From the NCBI GenBank assembly GCA_002077065.1, contig NAJO01000004.1:1178001-1242000 (forward strand): DNA of 64,000 nucleotides, given 5' to 3'. How positions within the stretch are numbered: the first letter of the stretch is position 1; each line of letters opens with the position of its first letter. The DNA comes from Cryoendolithus antarcticus. Its lineage: Eukaryota; Ascomycota; Dothideomycetes; Cladosporiales; Cladosporiaceae. Below, piece after piece: positions 62,503-64,000 of the stretch. The notes below the pieces were generated by a model. The model was not told the origin of the DNA and ran no database searches. It saw nothing but the letters and a program-made list of their open reading frames with translations. The position numbers were made by a program, and so were the translations under genes.

Positions 62503-63526
62503 GCTCTCGGGCTTCGCTTTTTCCTTCCCTTCTCTTCACGGCTCTCCTTGCTTCAGAACGATCTCCACGCCGTACACGCCGCTGAAGATCACCACGACGC
62601 TCACGGCTTAGAAATCAGGTGCCCCGGCAACAACATTATAGCTTCACCCGAACCTCACGGTTCACTGTCACCGCCGGGCTAGTCCTGGTGGCTGACTTGT
62701 GCAATTCTTTTCTTCCGCTTGTACTATATTGACCAAACTGCCCTCATACTTGTTGCGAAGCGCGATTCTTTCTGCTTGCTGGGACCTGGGTGCCGCTATG
62801 TCGGCGTGTAAAGTAGAGACTTGGACTTGGGTATGGCCATTTCTTTTGTAGACTCTGGGAAACTTGGTGAAATCAGAAGGAGTCTGAATAGCCTTGGCTT
62901 TATCTGATCGTCACTGCGCTGGTCGTAGGTGATGGGAGAGGAAAGTGAGGGGTGTGTAGAATAGAGGGAGATGTGTATCGATCACTCGTTGAAAGCTACT
63001 TGAGTTGCTTCATCACTCGTCTTCGACGATCTCACTTCACTGTCGACACTCCCTTTCACCGGCTACAGATTGAGCTGCTCACCAGCATCCATGCTCCTTC
63101 ACTACTACTCACTGACCCGGGCTTCCTCACTCACTCTCCATCACTAGAAACCCTCAGTCGTACTCACATCATTCGTGCGCGATCACCAGTCGCTCGTCAC
63201 TGAACGCTCATCACTGGACACTCATAATTCGTCACGTCTCCTTTCGTTGCTCGTTGACAGACGCTATGTATTCATCAACCAGCCTCCACGACGCCGTCTC
63301 CATCACTCGACTAGCATCACAGACTCTTCGCCAAATCTTCATCATCAGCTGAAACGCACCCCGTGACCGAGTGACCGCTCGTCGCGGAGCGATGAGTGAT
63401 GTGTGGCCTTGAAGGGCATCTTATATCGTCATGATCATACGCCCACGCTGATGCTTGAGAATGCTACAATCATGATACCGCCCTCCATTCGTGACTCCGC
63501 CATGCTTATCACCCCAGGACATTCAT
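62503..63526. other. Intergenic, 3' flanks with CT-rich stretch
   Basis: 1024 bp between convergent genes. From about 62990 to 63340 the plus strand is rich in scattered CTCAC/TCACT pentamers without a regular period. No gene is visible. Confidence 0.5.
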
Positions 63527-64000
63527 TCACCTCTTCCCAAATCCCAGAAACTTCTTCATCCGCTCCTCGCTCATGCCCTTGCCCTTCTCCTTCTTCGGCG
63601 CCTCGGGCTTCACCTCCCCGTCCTTGCTCTCCGCTGCCACAGCTTCGGCCTCCGGTAAGTCGACTTTGAGCTCTTGAGCTCGACTCCGCAAGTCCTCTCT
63701 AAGCACAGGTCCCGTTCGAATTTCGGCAGACACGTCAGCTTTCCACGCGAAGAGCACGAGGACCTTGCCACGGAATCCGAGCCCGCGGACGAGAGTCGTT
63801 TGTTCGGCGTCTGGCAGGAGCGCTTGGCCTTTGTCGCCAAGGTAGCGGAGCTCGAATCCTGCGTCGCTGTGCTGTAACGTCCCCCTCACCTTCCCGTACA
63901 CCTCACTAGCCGTAGCCGCAACCGCAAATTCAGTCTCCACCATACTCTGATCCGGATACCGCACCCGTATCGTCACGCTCCTCACCGCTGAGAGCTTCGC
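63527..64000 (-). CDS. UBX-domain protein, C-terminal part (5'-truncated by window edge)
   Basis: The frame runs off the end of the window; about 157 codons remain before the stop at 63527. The visible sequence starts AKLSAVRSVTIRVRYPDQSM, which is the first strand of a UBX/ubiquitin-like domain. It continues with TASEVYGKVRGTLQHSDAGF, ELRYLGDKGQALL and LVRGLGFRGKVLVLFAWK. A basic/acidic tail follows, with the terminal helix ERMKKFLGFGKR. The pattern resembles the TUG/ASPL-Ubx4 group, whose members bind Cdc48/p97. That grouping is inference from this half only. The codon at 63983-63985 is GTG, so the real start lies outside. Confidence 0.72.
   Translation of the reverse strand, partial: AKLSAVRSVTIRVRYPDQSMVETEFAVAATASEVYGKVRGTLQHSDAGFELRYLGDKGQALLPDAEQTTLVRGLGFRGKVLVLFAWKADVSAEIRTGPVLREDLRSRAQELKVDLPEAEAVAAESKDGEVKPEAPKKEKGKGMSEERMKKFLGFGKR

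Noticed and set aside
62990..63340. CTCAC/TCACT-rich stretch as a satellite or CRISPR-like array
   Set aside because: Pentamers recur without fixed period or spacer length; better described as biased 3' flank sequence.

Overview
The window is nuclear DNA of a filamentous ascomycete (Pezizomycotina). Genes are dense and intron-poor, and nearly all introns I could place are 49-110 nt with GT-AG ends (the first eaf3 intron is 194 nt). The gene set includes orthologue-type genes for Eaf3, Snu66, Sec59, Ste24, Sdh2, Atg10, Gcd1, Dph6, Spp2, a Mug190-type SMP-C2 protein, an AA11-type copper oxygenase and a fungal sphingolipid C9-methyltransferase. A dothideomycete affinity is plausible from gene style but is only an inference. 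I see no CRISPR array, tRNA, rRNA or intact transposon.

Layout. 1-2.7 kb: a Cys-rich hypothetical gene, then eaf3. 3.3-9.5 kb (all minus): snu66, a secreted AA11-type protein with an apparent 1-base frameshift, and an N-acetylglucosamine-6-phosphate deacetylase. 10-13 kb: a Mug190-type lipid-transfer protein converging on a small unknown gene. 15-19.4 kb: a 1383-residue disordered protein. 19.9-26.5 kb: a WW-PhoD fusion protein converging on dolichol kinase. 27-31 kb: mitochondrial ribosomal protein bL34m (two small exons), an A14-like protein, Ste24 and a ubiquitin-like protein. 31.8-36.8 kb: a Ser/Pro-rich unknown, Sdh2 and a HAD phosphatase. 36.8-47 kb: a flavin monooxygenase, U2B'', Atg10, eIF2B-gamma, sphingolipid C9-methyltransferase and a Baeyer-Villiger-type monooxygenase. 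47.6-57 kb: Dph6, a GH79 glycosidase, Spp2 and a single-exon A-T-R NRPS-like reductase. 57-60.7 kb: gene-poor, holding a carbonic-anhydrase relic. 60.7-64 kb: an Msn2/Seb1-type C2H2 regulator and the C-terminal part of a UBX-domain protein that runs off the window.

How the genes work together. Most are unrelated housekeeping functions: chromatin, splicing (Snu66, U2B'', Spp2), translation (eIF2B-gamma, Dph6, bL34m), lipid and membrane biology (Sec59, Ste24, Mug190-type, C9-methyltransferase), respiration (Sdh2) and autophagy (Atg10). The accessory content is two flavin monooxygenases, the A-T-R reductase, GH79 and AA11, but they are scattered among housekeeping genes and do not form a convincing biosynthetic cluster. 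Several neighbours are arranged tail-to-tail with gaps of only 20-71 bp. I found no clearly new multi-gene system. The observations most worth checking are the frameshifted AA11 gene, the carbonic-anhydrase relic, the in-frame UAG upstream of the 12.4-13 kb gene, the orphan A-T-R enzyme and the short Mug190-type protein.
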